Shown here: positions 37,808-47,579 of the stretch, in pieces | Layout: each line of letters opens with the position of its first letter | Numbering within the stretch: the first letter of the stretch is position 1 | Source: Schlesneria paludicola DSM 18645 | GTDB taxonomy: Bacteria > Planctomycetota > Planctomycetia > Planctomycetales > Planctomycetaceae | DNA: 64,000 nt | NCBI GenBank assembly: GCA_945876035.1 | Contig: CAMCMU010000003.1 | Coordinates: 95,691 to 159,690, forward strand | Direction of reading: 5' to 3' | Translations under genes and position numbers: made by a program | Notes under the pieces: generated by a model | Databases searched by the model: none | What the model saw: only the letters and a program-made list of their open reading frames with translations | What the model was told of the DNA's origin: nothing

Positions 37808-38387
37808 TACAACGTTCCACCAAGATTTCGCACGTCGAAGAAAGAGGATTAATAACTTTCGGAGAACCTCCGAATACACCATTGAATGAAATCTTAGATC
37901 GATGACCCTCGCTATTTCAACTAGGAGAGTATTGTTTGTGCCCTCATTTTTCGTGAACCGATTTCTGTGCCATGGCACAGAAATCGGCGTGAATCCAGAA
38001 TCCGTAGTTCTTCAGTTTTTAGTGAGATGCCCAAGCCTACGTTTTCAAACGTCTCACGATCTTCTTGCCATTCGATATGTCAATGTTTTCAAATCCTATT
38101 CCTCAAAAATCGGACAACGAATACCGAACCGTTTGCCTGTCACGAAAGAGTTCTACCCGATAGCGAGTTCTATCCCAGAGAGGGCCTTAAGGTGACTGCG
38201 CCCATACCGATTTGGATTTGGCAACCGATCACGAATGAGCCGACGTTTTTTGCCCGCGAGTTGGGGTGTCGGGTCCTTCCCTCAACTAGAACATTTGACA
38301 CCAAGACCGAACAGCCTCAGCACAGCAGTCTGTCCGCCACAGTCCAAGTGGTGAGCAGGTCATTCTATGCCGGTTGGCGGCAGAAGG
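37808..38387. other. aceE upstream region
   Basis: About 580 bp between the AGE-epimerase stop and aceE. It contains the 30-bp palindrome at 37958-37987. The rest shows no gene; frames on + (37902-38195, 37967-38608) have no family resemblance. Confidence 0.4.
37958..37987. repeat. Perfect 30-bp palindrome upstream of aceE
   Basis: CCGATTTCTGTGCCA followed by its exact complement. It lies 151 bp before the chosen aceE start. It could be an operator for a dimeric regulator of aceE or a hairpin terminating the upstream sugar operon. No T-run follows it on the minus strand. Confidence 0.7.
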
Positions 38388-39599
38388 TTATCGCTTCGAA
38401 GTGTGATCGAGCAGCAACTCGGAGCAGAACCATTGCATTCGAGGATGATGGAAAAAACTTTTCCACAGATTTCCCTTCGTTGTTGTGGAAGCACCTCCAT
38501 CGCGATGGAGGTAGCCATACCATTCACCGTGTTCAGGGTCGGCAAAATGCTGGTGGCTCCAGTCGTGAACTTGTTGGTGCCAGCGTGCATACTTGGCGTC
38601 CCCTGTGAGCTCATAGGCTAACAACGTGGCGATGATCGCTTCGTCGTGAGGCCACCAAAACTTCATATCATGCCAATATTCTTGAACCGGTTTTCCCCAC
38701 ACGTCACGGAAGTAGAATAGGCCACCGCATTCGTCATCCCAGCCCTGTTTCCACATCCAGTCGAGCATGTCGCAGCCGCGGCGGATCAGATTCTGATCGC
38801 CGCGATGCCGGCCCTCCTGCATAATAAACCAAGCCCCTTCAATGGCATGTCCCGGATTGAGCAACCGGCCTTCAAAGTGATCAACAATCTCTCCATTAGG
38901 AGCGACAGATTCCATCACTAGTTGCTGATCTGGCTTGACAAACAATCGCTGAATTTCGTCCATGCAGCGGTCAATCCAAGCGGTCAATTGTGGATCATTT
39001 CCTAAATGAAGTCGCAACTCTTGCGCGGTGACAATAGTAATCATTCGGGGACCCATGCCGATCAATGGCCGAGTCTCCGTGTATTTGGGCGGCATCACAC
39101 CCGGTGTAAAATTCCAATGGGTAAAACGATCGAACAGTTCCCTGGCTCGTCGAGCGGACGTTACATCGCCCGACGCTCGAAAATGCGCCGCGTAGGCAAT
39201 GGCCGCGAACGATTCGCTGAAGGCATACCGCCGTTTGCGGATCGGACGTCCATCCCGCGTCACATGAAAAAACATTCTGCCGTCAGTATCGAAGCAGTGT
39301 CGATCCAAAAACTCTAGCCCGCGTCGACCCCATTCGAGCCATTCCGGCCTTTGTTCTACGGTGTTGTACAACGTGAACAACATCCAGCACATGCGCCCCT
39401 GAGCCCAGACCGACTTATCGGTATCGAGAATCGTTCCATCCCGGTCCAAACAGTGAATGAATCCGCCGTATTCCGTATCGACGCTCCGAGGAAACCAAAA
39501 CCGTACCGTGTCTTCGATCAATCCGTTGCGGTAGCAAGCGAACAATTGACGCCGACCATCGGCAGTTGTCAATAACGGTGTCTCTGGCGACGAAGACAT
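38388..39599 (-). CDS. AGE family epimerase (N-acylglucosamine 2-epimerase-like)
   Basis: A (alpha/alpha)6-barrel enzyme of the AGE/cellobiose epimerase superfamily. Visible conserved parts: YGGFIHCLDRDG, QGRMCWMLFTLYN, RRYAFSESFAAIAYA, LLNPGHAIEGAWFIM (catalytic His), FWWPHDEAI and GEWYGYLHRDG near the end. AGE enzymes interconvert N-acetylglucosamine and N-acetylmannosamine. It lies 148 bp downstream of a NanA-like lyase on the same strand, which supports a role in sialic acid breakdown. Length 403 is normal. Confidence 0.88.
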   Translation of the reverse strand: MSSSPETPLLTTADGRRQLFACYRNGLIEDTVRFWFPRSVDTEYGGFIHCLDRDGTILDTDKSVWAQGRMCWMLFTLYNTVEQRPEWLEWGRRGLEFLDRHCFDTDGRMFFHVTRDGRPIRKRRYAFSESFAAIAYAAHFRASGDVTSARRARELFDRFTHWNFTPGVMPPKYTETRPLIGMGPRMITIVTAQELRLHLGNDPQLTAWIDRCMDEIQRLFVKPDQQLVMESVAPNGEIVDHFEGRLLNPGHAIEGAWFIMQEGRHRGDQNLIRRGCDMLDWMWKQGWDDECGGLFYFRDVWGKPVQEYWHDMKFWWPHDEAIIATLLAYELTGDAKYARWHQQVHDWSHQHFADPEHGEWYGYLHRDGGASTTTKGNLWKSFFHHPRMQWFCSELLLDHTSKR

Positions 39600-39747
39600 T
39601 TCAATTTCCTAGCCAAAATCCGGTAGATGCAATCGACCACGACGAAAAACAGCTGAGGCATAGGCGGCGACACCATGCCGCTTTAACCGGTCCATGATAC
39701 TTCAGAACCCGTCTTCTCGAAAACATTCTGAAGCCGTGTGGTACTGC

Positions 39748-40662
39748 TTATTTTAACCAGTTGAAAAAATCCATTTCTTCCAACGTACGACGCAGCTCGA
39801 CGGATTGTTCGGTCGTGAGGTTATTGTTGGGCAATCGGGCGGGACCGACTGGTACGCCGAGCATTTCCATGACGGCCTTCGCGGCACCTACATAACCTAA
39901 AGAATCCAACAACTGAATCAGTTGCACACTCCGGAGCTGTTGTTTGCGAGCGGCGGTCAGGTCTCCGCGTTCGAACGCTTCGATCAAGCGATGATAGATC
40001 GGAGCCGCAAAGTTGTAACTGCTACCGACCGCACCTTTGGCTCCGAGCGCCAATGCGGCCAAGAGACATTCATCACATCCGAACAGGATATCCCATTTAC
40101 CGGCATCGGCATGCAAACACATCTGATAGGCCATCAGATCCGTGTTTGTAAACTTGATTCCCGCCAATGTGGGAATCCGGTCCTGACCGAGTGAAAGAAA
40201 TTTGGACATCGAAAAATGAACATTTGTCAGTGTTGGGATGTCATAGAAATAGAAGGGCGTCGCAGGAGCCGCGGCGGCGATATCTGCAGCACACGCGACC
40301 AGGAGTTCGATCGACCGCGGCTTGAAATAGCTGGGCGCCAAGGCTGAAATCGCCATGGCGCCCAGCTTTTCAGCCTGTGCCGCCAAGGTTTTGGCATCAG
40401 ATAAGCAATTCGATCCGACATGAACGATCAATTGAAGCGGCGTGCCTCGCATCACCTCCGACCATCGCTGGGATAATGCTTGACGTTCTGGCAACGTGAG
40501 CGAATGACTTTCTCCAGTACTGCCGCCGATGAAGACAGTTTTAACATGGCTGGCCAGCATGTGCTCTGCTTGTTTCTCAACGACAGCCAGATTGAGTGAA
40601 CCGTCGGCGTGGAACGGTGTGTGTGTTGCGGCAACCAGACCGGTAAAAGATGTCTGCGTCAT
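39748..40662 (-). CDS. Dihydrodipicolinate synthase/N-acetylneuraminate lyase family protein
   Basis: Class I aldolase of the DapA/NanA superfamily. GGSTGE lies at residues 46-51, Tyr140 is in FYFYDIP and the Schiff-base Lys170 is in AGIKFTNTD. The YDIP motif and GGSTGESHSLT resemble the NanA subgroup rather than DapA (which has GTTGE and YNVP). With the adjacent AGE epimerase, N-acetylneuraminate lyase is the likely activity (inference). Length 304 is typical. Confidence 0.85.
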   Translation of the reverse strand: MTQTSFTGLVAATHTPFHADGSLNLAVVEKQAEHMLASHVKTVFIGGSTGESHSLTLPERQALSQRWSEVMRGTPLQLIVHVGSNCLSDAKTLAAQAEKLGAMAISALAPSYFKPRSIELLVACAADIAAAAPATPFYFYDIPTLTNVHFSMSKFLSLGQDRIPTLAGIKFTNTDLMAYQMCLHADAGKWDILFGCDECLLAALALGAKGAVGSSYNFAAPIYHRLIEAFERGDLTAARKQQLRSVQLIQLLDSLGYVGAAKAVMEMLGVPVGPARLPNNNLTTEQSVELRRTLEEMDFFNWLK

Positions 40663-40880
40663 GATCGTTACTCGATTTTCTGAAGTCCCGTGACGAACGT
40701 TTGTCAGCGGAAAGTTTTCGTAGTAGATGACTTATCGACCGAAGTCCGATCGTCTCACTTTGACAAGTCTTTCGCAGCATTCAAGGGCTAACTCCAATTA
40801 TTCATTACCCTCCATCAGGAGTGCGGACTCCGCGTCGGCATGTGGCTTAATTTCTTCAACGGGACATCCGCTCAGATCAC

Positions 40881-41858
40881 TTATTGAATGCGTTCGTGAT
40901 CCAATCTCTGAAACAAGGGGGCGGCGGTCCATTCGAAGAACCAGCGACGAAGATTAGCGATCCACTCGTGGATTTGAAGACCGTTGTCCGGAGGAATCGA
41001 GTGCAGAACATCACCGATGGACGTTCCACGTTGCAACTGACTCAAAATTGAAAATTGGATTGGTGAAACTTCAAAACGACGGACCACGAATTGCCGTCGA
41101 GTCACCACGAGATGCGTCACTCGATGCAGAGGAAAACAGGAACTGGCATCGGATCTCGACGCGGTAACATAGTCATGAACGGGAAACCGAAACGTCATCA
41201 GTCGCACGCAGTCATGAAACACAATTCCTGAAACGACAAACTTTTCGGTGGTCAACCCCTTGAGATCGGACGGGTGAAGCGATGCGGTTTGCTCGGGCCC
41301 ATTTCCATCGAAGACTTCACTGTAAGTCCGCTCGAGCCTTGCCAAGTCAATTAAAAAATCCGCGAAGTCGGGAGACGAGCTCGTTTCGTTATCTGATTGT
41401 ACGCTGGGACTCAAAAAAACTTCCGCTTCGGCAGACGAATGATGGCTCGCGTTTTCCTCTCTGGGCGGACGCGTCCGCAACAAATAATCCGGAAATGCCT
41501 CGGCCAATTTTGATAACGTATAACTCTGTGACGGCTGTTCCAGCAGGTATCCGAATGCGAGTCGGTCAAAGGCTTCGATTCCTAGGACCCGCACCATGGT
41601 CGGAAATTCCGCGCGGAGGCACTCCACAAGTCGAGAAAAATAGGCCTGCCCATAAATTCGCAGACGATCCGCGCTCCCCAGACGCTGGGAAGGACAAATA
41701 ATCGTCTCCAATTGGTCAATCGAATCGCAGATTGTTTCGCCCGTTGTGTTGCCGAGCACTCCGGCTTCGATCCCTTTCGGATGAGTGATCACCGACTGTA
41801 ACCATTGTTGCAGTTGACACAACGAGCGTGGTGGATCGACTGGCGTTTGGGAGATCAT
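40881..41858 (-). CDS. DUF2063 protein, BufC/HvfC-like
   Basis: DUF2063 proteins partner DUF692 enzymes and are thought to help bind or present the precursor peptide. Visible core: [20 protein letters not shown] and [20 protein letters not shown]. The ATG overlaps the stop of the preceding DUF692 gene in an ATGA arrangement (41855-41858), so the two are translated together. The C-terminal half ([29 protein letters not shown]) matches the family's winged-helix part. 325 residues. Confidence 0.85.
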   Translation of the reverse strand: MISQTPVDPPRSLCQLQQWLQSVITHPKGIEAGVLGNTTGETICDSIDQLETIICPSQRLGSADRLRIYGQAYFSRLVECLRAEFPTMVRVLGIEAFDRLAFGYLLEQPSQSYTLSKLAEAFPDYLLRTRPPREENASHHSSAEAEVFLSPSVQSDNETSSSPDFADFLIDLARLERTYSEVFDGNGPEQTASLHPSDLKGLTTEKFVVSGIVFHDCVRLMTFRFPVHDYVTASRSDASSCFPLHRVTHLVVTRRQFVVRRFEVSPIQFSILSQLQRGTSIGDVLHSIPPDNGLQIHEWIANLRRWFFEWTAAPLFQRLDHERIQ

Positions 41859-42811
41859 TCCACCTCCGCCGTCACAAAGTGAATCGGATGAGGTGTCGTG
41901 TGGAGTTCGGTGTGATCGATTGTCTTGGAAACGCGTTTCAACGGATTTGGGAAAGCACGCGTAAGAAGTGGGGATTCCGTGTGCGAATTTTCATCCAGAA
42001 ATTGTGCGGCTTTTTTTACTTCCGCATGCACGATCGTGAACTCAGGAATGTTGGCATCCCACTCGAGAAGCGTGGAGACTCCACCGGTCAATGTGTGTGC
42101 GATTCTATACAAATTCCAAACGGGGTCGATCACGGGTCCATCGTGTGTGTCGATCCGGTGAGTTCCGCAGTCCGCGTGTCCTGCTAGGTGCATTTGCACG
42201 ACGCTTTCGTGGGGCAGTTCGTGAAGAAACGTGACCGGGTCGTAGTCATGATTGAATGCCGACACATAAACGTTATTCACATCGAGCAGCAGGCCACACT
42301 CTGTCGCGTCAACAAGACGGGACACAAACTCCCATTCCGCCATCGTCGAATCGGCAAAAGTCAGGTAACTGCTGGGATTCTCTAAAATCAGGGGTCGCTC
42401 GAGAAAATCTTGGACAATGTGAACTCGATTGATGACGTGCTGCAGGGTCGGTTCATTGTACGGAAGGGGCAGTAGATCGTGCGTGTTGATCCCCGCGACG
42501 CCGGTCCAGCAAACATGATCCGAGACCCAGACAGCTCGAATGTCTGTGGCGAGTCGCTTCAACTTACGAAGGTATTCGAAATTCAGTGGCTCGGTACTGC
42601 CGATTGACAGCGAGACACCATGCATCACAACGGAATACCGTTCCGCAATCCGATCCAGAACGTAACGCGGCCGCCCCCGGGAATCCATGTAATTCTCGGA
42701 AATAATTTCAAACCAATCGACGGCAGGCCATTCACGCAGAATATGGTCGAAGTGCACTGTTCGTAAACCGACTCCAAGACCAAGATTTGGAAAATTAAAT
42801 CTGGAATGCAT
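41855..42811 (-). CDS. DUF692 multinuclear iron enzyme, BufB/HvfB-like
   Basis: DUF692 proteins (MbnB, TglH, BufB) are TIM-barrel iron enzymes that modify cysteines in ribosomal peptides. Visible motifs: [45 protein letters not shown] (metal His), [29 protein letters not shown] and QMHLAGHAD. The His, Asp, Glu and Asn residues expected at the metal site are present. In bufferin clusters a small Cys-rich DUF2282 peptide lies upstream; here none is evident. 318 residues. Confidence 0.9.
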   Translation of the reverse strand: MHSRFNFPNLGLGVGLRTVHFDHILREWPAVDWFEIISENYMDSRGRPRYVLDRIAERYSVVMHGVSLSIGSTEPLNFEYLRKLKRLATDIRAVWVSDHVCWTGVAGINTHDLLPLPYNEPTLQHVINRVHIVQDFLERPLILENPSSYLTFADSTMAEWEFVSRLVDATECGLLLDVNNVYVSAFNHDYDPVTFLHELPHESVVQMHLAGHADCGTHRIDTHDGPVIDPVWNLYRIAHTLTGGVSTLLEWDANIPEFTIVHAEVKKAAQFLDENSHTESPLLTRAFPNPLKRVSKTIDHTELHTTPHPIHFVTAEVE

Positions 42812-43155
42812 CCGTAGCTCCCGAATGGAAAATTCGCCGAAATGTCAGACAATGCCGTTCTCCGCCGGCGGTCCCATTGGTGGGCGCATCTCGTGGCTTG
42901 AAAAACCAGCAACACCCGCCCAACAAGATCGAAATGGCCGCGAGACCACGTGTTGATATATCTTCCTTGACGGATACGGTAAAAACGTCTGGCGGGATCT
43001 TACCGATATCGCCAATAGCGTATCGCATTTCATGAACGGATCCAGCAGCGCTGATACGGCGTTCTCGATTTCCGATTGAGATTTGGTCGTCCAATAAGTT
43101 CCAGAAACACGGGATTCCACGTTGGCATGAAATTTATAGGAATGAGGACCAGATT
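42812..43155. other. Divergent region upstream of the DUF692 gene
   Basis: About 340 bp between divergent genes. It would be the place for a precursor peptide. Frames of 91 and 99 codons overlap on the minus strand, and a 34-residue frame (GTG at 42949, stop at 42845) is preceded by AAGGA. None has the DUF2282 pattern of several cysteines after a signal peptide. Confidence 0.4.
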
Positions 43156-44607
43156 TTGAAAAATTATCGGATCATCACGGCGTTCTCGATCGGATTTCTT
43201 ATCGCGACTTGTGTTGCAGGAATCGTATTCCACAGTCCCCGTCGATTGGTCCACGGCATGACGGATGACCAGTCAACCCAATCGGCCACGAATCGGCGTG
43301 CTGATAATGTCGCAATCGACAGCCCAACAAATGCGATGCCGCGAATTCAAATCGCTGCGATTGTGACGACATTTTTTCCGAACAGTCACGCTGGTGTGTT
43401 AGTCGACAAGTTCCTGCGTGGCTTTCCGACGGATGATGGCATTCTGCCTCCACGCAGTACGATTGCGTCAATCTATATCGATCAAATTCACGAACGAGAT
43501 ATTGGAAGACAGTTGGCCTATGAGTTTGGGATACCGGTGTATGAGAGCATCCGCAGTGCTCTCCGACTCGGTGGAGATAAACTCGCCGTCGATGCCGTCT
43601 TGATCATTGGCGAACATGGTGATTACCCACGAACTCCGCTGGGGCAGGAAATGGTTCCACGCCGCTACTTTTTCGGACAGGTGATCGGTGTCATGGGCGA
43701 GTCGAAACGCATCGTTCCGCTGTTTAGTGACAAACACTTTTCCTATCGCTGGGACGACGCACATTGGATGTACGAAACGGCAAAGAAAATGCAGATTCCC
43801 TTTTGGGCCGGTTCCACAATGCCTGTTGCGTGGCGCAGACCCAACTGGGAACATCCCGCCGGAGAGCCTGTGAATCAGGCGCTCGTCATCGGGTTTCATA
43901 TGGTCGAACGATATGGATTTCATGCTCTGGAAATTTTGCAATCGCAGGTTGAGCGGCGACAAGGAGGCGAAACCGGCGTCAAATCCGTGCAGTGTCTTTC
44001 CGGTGACGAAGTATGGCGTTCCGGGGATGACGGGCGGTGGTCGATTGCTCTTGCCAATGCCGCGCTCAACACGATTGAAGACGGGCCACACCCACTCGAT
44101 CGGACACAGGTGGACGATCCGCATGTCTTCCTAATTGAGTATGTCGATGGATTAAAAGCGGCGGTTCTGATGCTGGGAGAAACTTACGTGAAGAAGTTCG
44201 CCTATGCCGAGCAACGTAGTGGAACGATGTCTGCTCTGGAATATCACTCAGCCAGCGGCCCCGCGCATGGGGTTTTCGGATACCTCGCCGCCAATATCGA
44301 AGATTTTTTTATCAGCGGCGTTCAACCCAGCCCGGTCGAAAGAACGTATTTGACAACAGGAATTCTTGAGGCCGCCTTGATCTCACGAAGTCAAGGAGGA
44401 AAAAAGATTCCAACACCACACTTGTCGGAAATTGGGTATCAGCAAAGTGGGCACCCCCGTCGTCCTGTCGGCGAACGTCCCACGGGGGCCAGTAGCGGAG
44501 AATGGAAAACGTTGGAACCCGGTAAGACACCTGCCGCGGAATCCATTCCCATCGTTCTCGACGGCACAATTCGTAAGCATGGCACCAAACCCACCGGCTC
44601 GCGTTGA
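43156..44607 (+). CDS. Conserved exported protein of unknown function
   Basis: A 483-residue protein starting with one hydrophobic segment (residues 6-24, IITAFSIGFLIATCVAGIV), a signal peptide or anchor. The body has conserved-looking segments such as IAAIVTTFFPNSHAGVLVDK, DQIHERDIGRQLA, ALRLGGDKLAVDAVLIIGEH, GDYPRTPLGQEM, SDKHFSYRWDDAHWMY and AGSTMPVAWRRP. The first of these looks like a Rossmann-type strand, but I see no complete dinucleotide-binding motif. I recall similar hypothetical planctomycete proteins but no known function. It is divergent from the DUF692 operon. Confidence 0.75.
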   Translation: MKNYRIITAFSIGFLIATCVAGIVFHSPRRLVHGMTDDQSTQSATNRRADNVAIDSPTNAMPRIQIAAIVTTFFPNSHAGVLVDKFLRGFPTDDGILPPRSTIASIYIDQIHERDIGRQLAYEFGIPVYESIRSALRLGGDKLAVDAVLIIGEHGDYPRTPLGQEMVPRRYFFGQVIGVMGESKRIVPLFSDKHFSYRWDDAHWMYETAKKMQIPFWAGSTMPVAWRRPNWEHPAGEPVNQALVIGFHMVERYGFHALEILQSQVERRQGGETGVKSVQCLSGDEVWRSGDDGRWSIALANAALNTIEDGPHPLDRTQVDDPHVFLIEYVDGLKAAVLMLGETYVKKFAYAEQRSGTMSALEYHSASGPAHGVFGYLAANIEDFFISGVQPSPVERTYLTTGILEAALISRSQGGKKIPTPHLSEIGYQQSGHPRRPVGERPTGASSGEWKTLEPGKTPAAESIPIVLDGTIRKHGTKPTGSR

Positions 44608-44912
44608 CGAAAAAGATTTCTCCGAAAAAAACAGACGTCATGCGGAATGCTCCTGATTTTTGCCGGCGTATTTTTCTGTTTTGGAGGGTGTCGCGTTCGA
44701 GTAATTCACTGAAGTCGTTCGATCGTCAGGCAAGTGTTGGCGCGGCCTTGGCTGAGGAACACGAAGAGAGGCGTCGGCAGCGCAACGACGAAAGTGATGA
44801 TCATGGGGCGTGTTGGACAGATCAAGATCCCGCGATCGTTTCTCCAAGACAGACTGACGACGAGACTACGGCGAAATTGCCACAGGATTGAGGAACCGGC
44901 GGCGAAGACAAT
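44608..44912. other. Intergenic region between convergent genes
   Basis: About 300 bp. No gene or clear terminator hairpin recognised. Confidence 0.4.
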
Positions 44913-45983
44913 TCATGGCAATGTCACGTCCCAAACCTTCCCCCGACGAGACTTACCGTCTGGCCCTTCGACGATAAGCGTCACGATGAAATAATCCGAC
45001 TTTCCATAACGATGAATGGGATGACGTTCCGTTGAGGACTCACCGTCTCCGAAGTCCCAGTGCCACGAAGTGATCTCCCCGTAGGAGCGATCACGGAATG
45101 CCACCACGCGATCCTCTGGGTTGACTAATTGGAACGACCAATCAGCCTCAATCGGCTTGCGAAGAGTCTTCTCGATCGGCATCAGGCGGAACGCCACCAG
45201 ATCAGACGCATCGGCATACATCGTCGTCTTGTGCGAGAGGTTCCAAAACCCCGCATAGCGACTCGCCCTCTCGTCGTCGTAGTCCAGAACGGCCCAAGAC
45301 ATGCCAATCACCTTGTTCTCCTCCAACTTCGTTTGCACCGCTCGCGAAGGATCGGCAGGCGCATAGTCGAACGGTGTGACGAAGAACTCTAAGATCAGTT
45401 TTCCGCTTTCACCAGGCTTGAAGTTGTATTTGTAAGCCGCATTCGCGAATGGCAGATCTTTGACCCAAGGTTGCCCACCCCAAACCATTGCCCAGTCCTT
45501 CTCTTCAGCGGGCGTGAAGATGTGATAATTTTGGGCATGGACGCCGTGAAACTGAAAATGAGTGTCGAGCTTATCACGCAGTGTCTTATTGGGGTGCATT
45601 TCACGAGTCAACGGGCCGCCCGAGAGGTCGCCATCAATGACAACCTCAAAAATATCATTGTGCAAATCCCCGCGAGCGAAATCCCAGTAATTGTCGCTGG
45701 CCTCATAGAGAAAATAGAGATGGTTCTGGCCCTTTACCCAGCCGACCTTGACCTTGACATCCAAGTTCGTCGGATCGCGTTTGTCGCCGGTCCCGATCAC
45801 CGTCTCGCGCAGCTGATCCATGCCAATCGAGTACGAATCTGGCACGAGTGACCAATCATCAACGTCGCCGTCAATTCGTGGAATCTTATCGGCCGGAAAC
45901 TGAAAGATCTGATACTCAACATCGGGGCGTTCGAGGCCTGATCCACAAGCGAAGGCGGTCATTAGAACGAACAGGGGATACAT
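44913..45983 (-). CDS. Secreted CBM9-like and PKD domain protein
   Basis: A 356-residue exported protein. A short N-terminal signal (MYPLFVLMTAFACGSG) could be a lipoprotein signal with Cys13. Residues about 25-260 look like a CBM9-like/DOMON-type sugar-binding sandwich: ADKIPRIDGDVDDWS, LYFLYEASDNYWDF and DIFEVVIDGDLSGG. The C-terminal 80 residues form a PKD domain with the signature WHWDFGDGESSTERHPIHRY. It probably binds polysaccharide outside the cell; no catalytic domain is present. Confidence 0.8.
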   Translation of the reverse strand: MYPLFVLMTAFACGSGLERPDVEYQIFQFPADKIPRIDGDVDDWSLVPDSYSIGMDQLRETVIGTGDKRDPTNLDVKVKVGWVKGQNHLYFLYEASDNYWDFARGDLHNDIFEVVIDGDLSGGPLTREMHPNKTLRDKLDTHFQFHGVHAQNYHIFTPAEEKDWAMVWGGQPWVKDLPFANAAYKYNFKPGESGKLILEFFVTPFDYAPADPSRAVQTKLEENKVIGMSWAVLDYDDERASRYAGFWNLSHKTTMYADASDLVAFRLMPIEKTLRKPIEADWSFQLVNPEDRVVAFRDRSYGEITSWHWDFGDGESSTERHPIHRYGKSDYFIVTLIVEGPDGKSRRGKVWDVTLP

Positions 45984-46676
45984 CGATACTCTCCAACAGG
46001 CGGCAGAGACACGTCATTCGCCTCCATCGGCGAATGTGTCCGCGAGTCATTCCAGAAGATCTTGCGGGGTTGATGAATGTATCCGAAACGGTGGAGCAAA
46101 CCTACTCGTAGCCTGTCCGGCGTCTGGGCAGAGAACGAAAGACGTTCACGGCCGCCTTCTGTTGTCTCCATCACGAATCCTGACAAACGACTGCAAATTC
46201 GTTTTCATCGAAAAAACGTGAGTGGTCAGCGTGTTGTGGTCGACCTAACGCTGACCGTCGTCACCGTAACAGAACACAGAACACTCTGTTTCATCTAAAA
46301 AAGGGGCCTGCCGTTTTGTTCTGCTGTGGTTGGCGTGGAACAGGGACTTCGCACTCGGTGTCGTGCGCGTTGGATCGTCTCGATCCATAAGATCCGGCTT
46401 TAGGGAGAGTGGCTGATGGACGCGAAGTGTTCGGAGATTGGATGCGACGTTCTTACCACCTGTGATCGGAACGACGGAACCCGCGTCATTGTGGTGTGGT
46501 TCCCTGTTTCCGAATCGCGGGTGCACCGTGTTAAGACGCAGGTAAGCAGAAATGCGATGAACACATTTGGACGCCCGACCATCGCAGAACAGGGTAATCA
46601 CTTCTGCTGCAACGTGGCTGCTGCTGCTCGTCAGAGGAGCGGTCGAGATCGATTCGAATGTCTCTAATCACGTCAG
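45984..46676. other. Gene-poor interval of about 690 bp
   Basis: Nothing supportable. Frames of 60-118 codons overlap on both strands. The promoter for the CBM9/PKD gene should lie near 46000-46100. Confidence 0.4.
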
Positions 46677-47318
46677 CTAGGCTCTTGTACAGATAGATCC
46701 GATCACCGTTGCGACATGTTGGATCTCTACTTCTGTCAGGAGTCCCTCAAGTCTCACTTGAAATTGAGTCGAAACGTGCCATCTGCCGAGGACATCGAAC
46801 ATCGGAGTCAATTTTGAGGGATTGATCCCCATTTCGATCTTTGATTGAGCTGATTGTTCAGGGTCAAGATCGAGAAACTGACCGAGCAGCAGGAAATCGC
46901 ACTCATTTGAGAGGACCGGATAAAGCTGACGCAGTTCACAAACAAGATACGCGTCGACGGGGACAGCAAAATCGAGAGGCCCACCACGCATGTGGCGGGC
47001 GAATATATCCGGGTCTGCTTCGAGTAATCCTGCCGCTGATTCGCAGACAGCGTAAATCACACTTTGATCAATCAACGTAGCACTATGCCAGTTGCGACTG
47101 AGATGTTTTTGCCAAGTTATTGCCAGCAAATCCAACTGAACTTGAGCCGGAACTTCTCGTAGAAATGGAACCTCTGAGAGATATCCATAGGCGTCGGATA
47201 TGTCATGCGTGTAATGTTTATGAAATAACATTCGCTCCAGTGTTTCAAGCAAAGCGACGCGGAAAGCGACGTAGCTTAACAACGATTGGGGCAACGGCAA
47301 GTGGCTGATTTTGAACAT
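46677..47318 (-). CDS. Hypothetical protein next to the BMC operon
   Basis: I do not recognise this 213-residue protein. It looks protein-like (FRVALLETLERMLFHKHY, VQLDLLAITWQKHLSR, DAYLVCELRQLYPVL), is mostly helical by composition and has no signal peptide. The ATG at 47318 is chosen over 47339 because it leads straight into MFKISHLPLPQ; both are possible. It follows the dehydrogenase of the BMC operon by about 260 bp on the same strand, so it may or may not belong to it. Confidence 0.6.
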   Translation of the reverse strand: MFKISHLPLPQSLLSYVAFRVALLETLERMLFHKHYTHDISDAYGYLSEVPFLREVPAQVQLDLLAITWQKHLSRNWHSATLIDQSVIYAVCESAAGLLEADPDIFARHMRGGPLDFAVPVDAYLVCELRQLYPVLSNECDFLLLGQFLDLDPEQSAQSKIEMGINPSKLTPMFDVLGRWHVSTQFQVRLEGLLTEVEIQHVATVIGSICTRA

Positions 47319-47579
47319 CAACTCATACTGCCCGTGCACCCCCTCTCAACGCAAGCCGCGAACTTCGATTCTTCCAAAAAAATATGCCAGTGGATGCGGT
47401 TAGTCCGATCACGAACCACCAATCCCCCCAGATTCCCGTGACCGAGTTGTCGCCTATCACGGTCAACAGTTTTTTCTTGGTTCGGCTGGCTGATTCTTCT
47501 AAATTATATAAGGTGCAAAGCCCATTCACTTGTGAGTCCGGTAATCTTGGACGATCCTCCGAACAGTCAGACAGGCGAA

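Noticed and set aside
37808..37978. Longer aceE N-terminus
   Set aside because: The added residues do not match AceE and are encoded through a perfect palindrome; ATG 37807 has a ribosome site.
42795..43094. 99-codon minus frame with GLAAISILLGGCCWFF as a possible DUF692 peptide
   Set aside because: Has two adjacent Cys after a short hydrophobic stretch, but no ribosome site or proper start near it; not the DUF2282 pattern. Kept only as a remark in the DUF692 finding.
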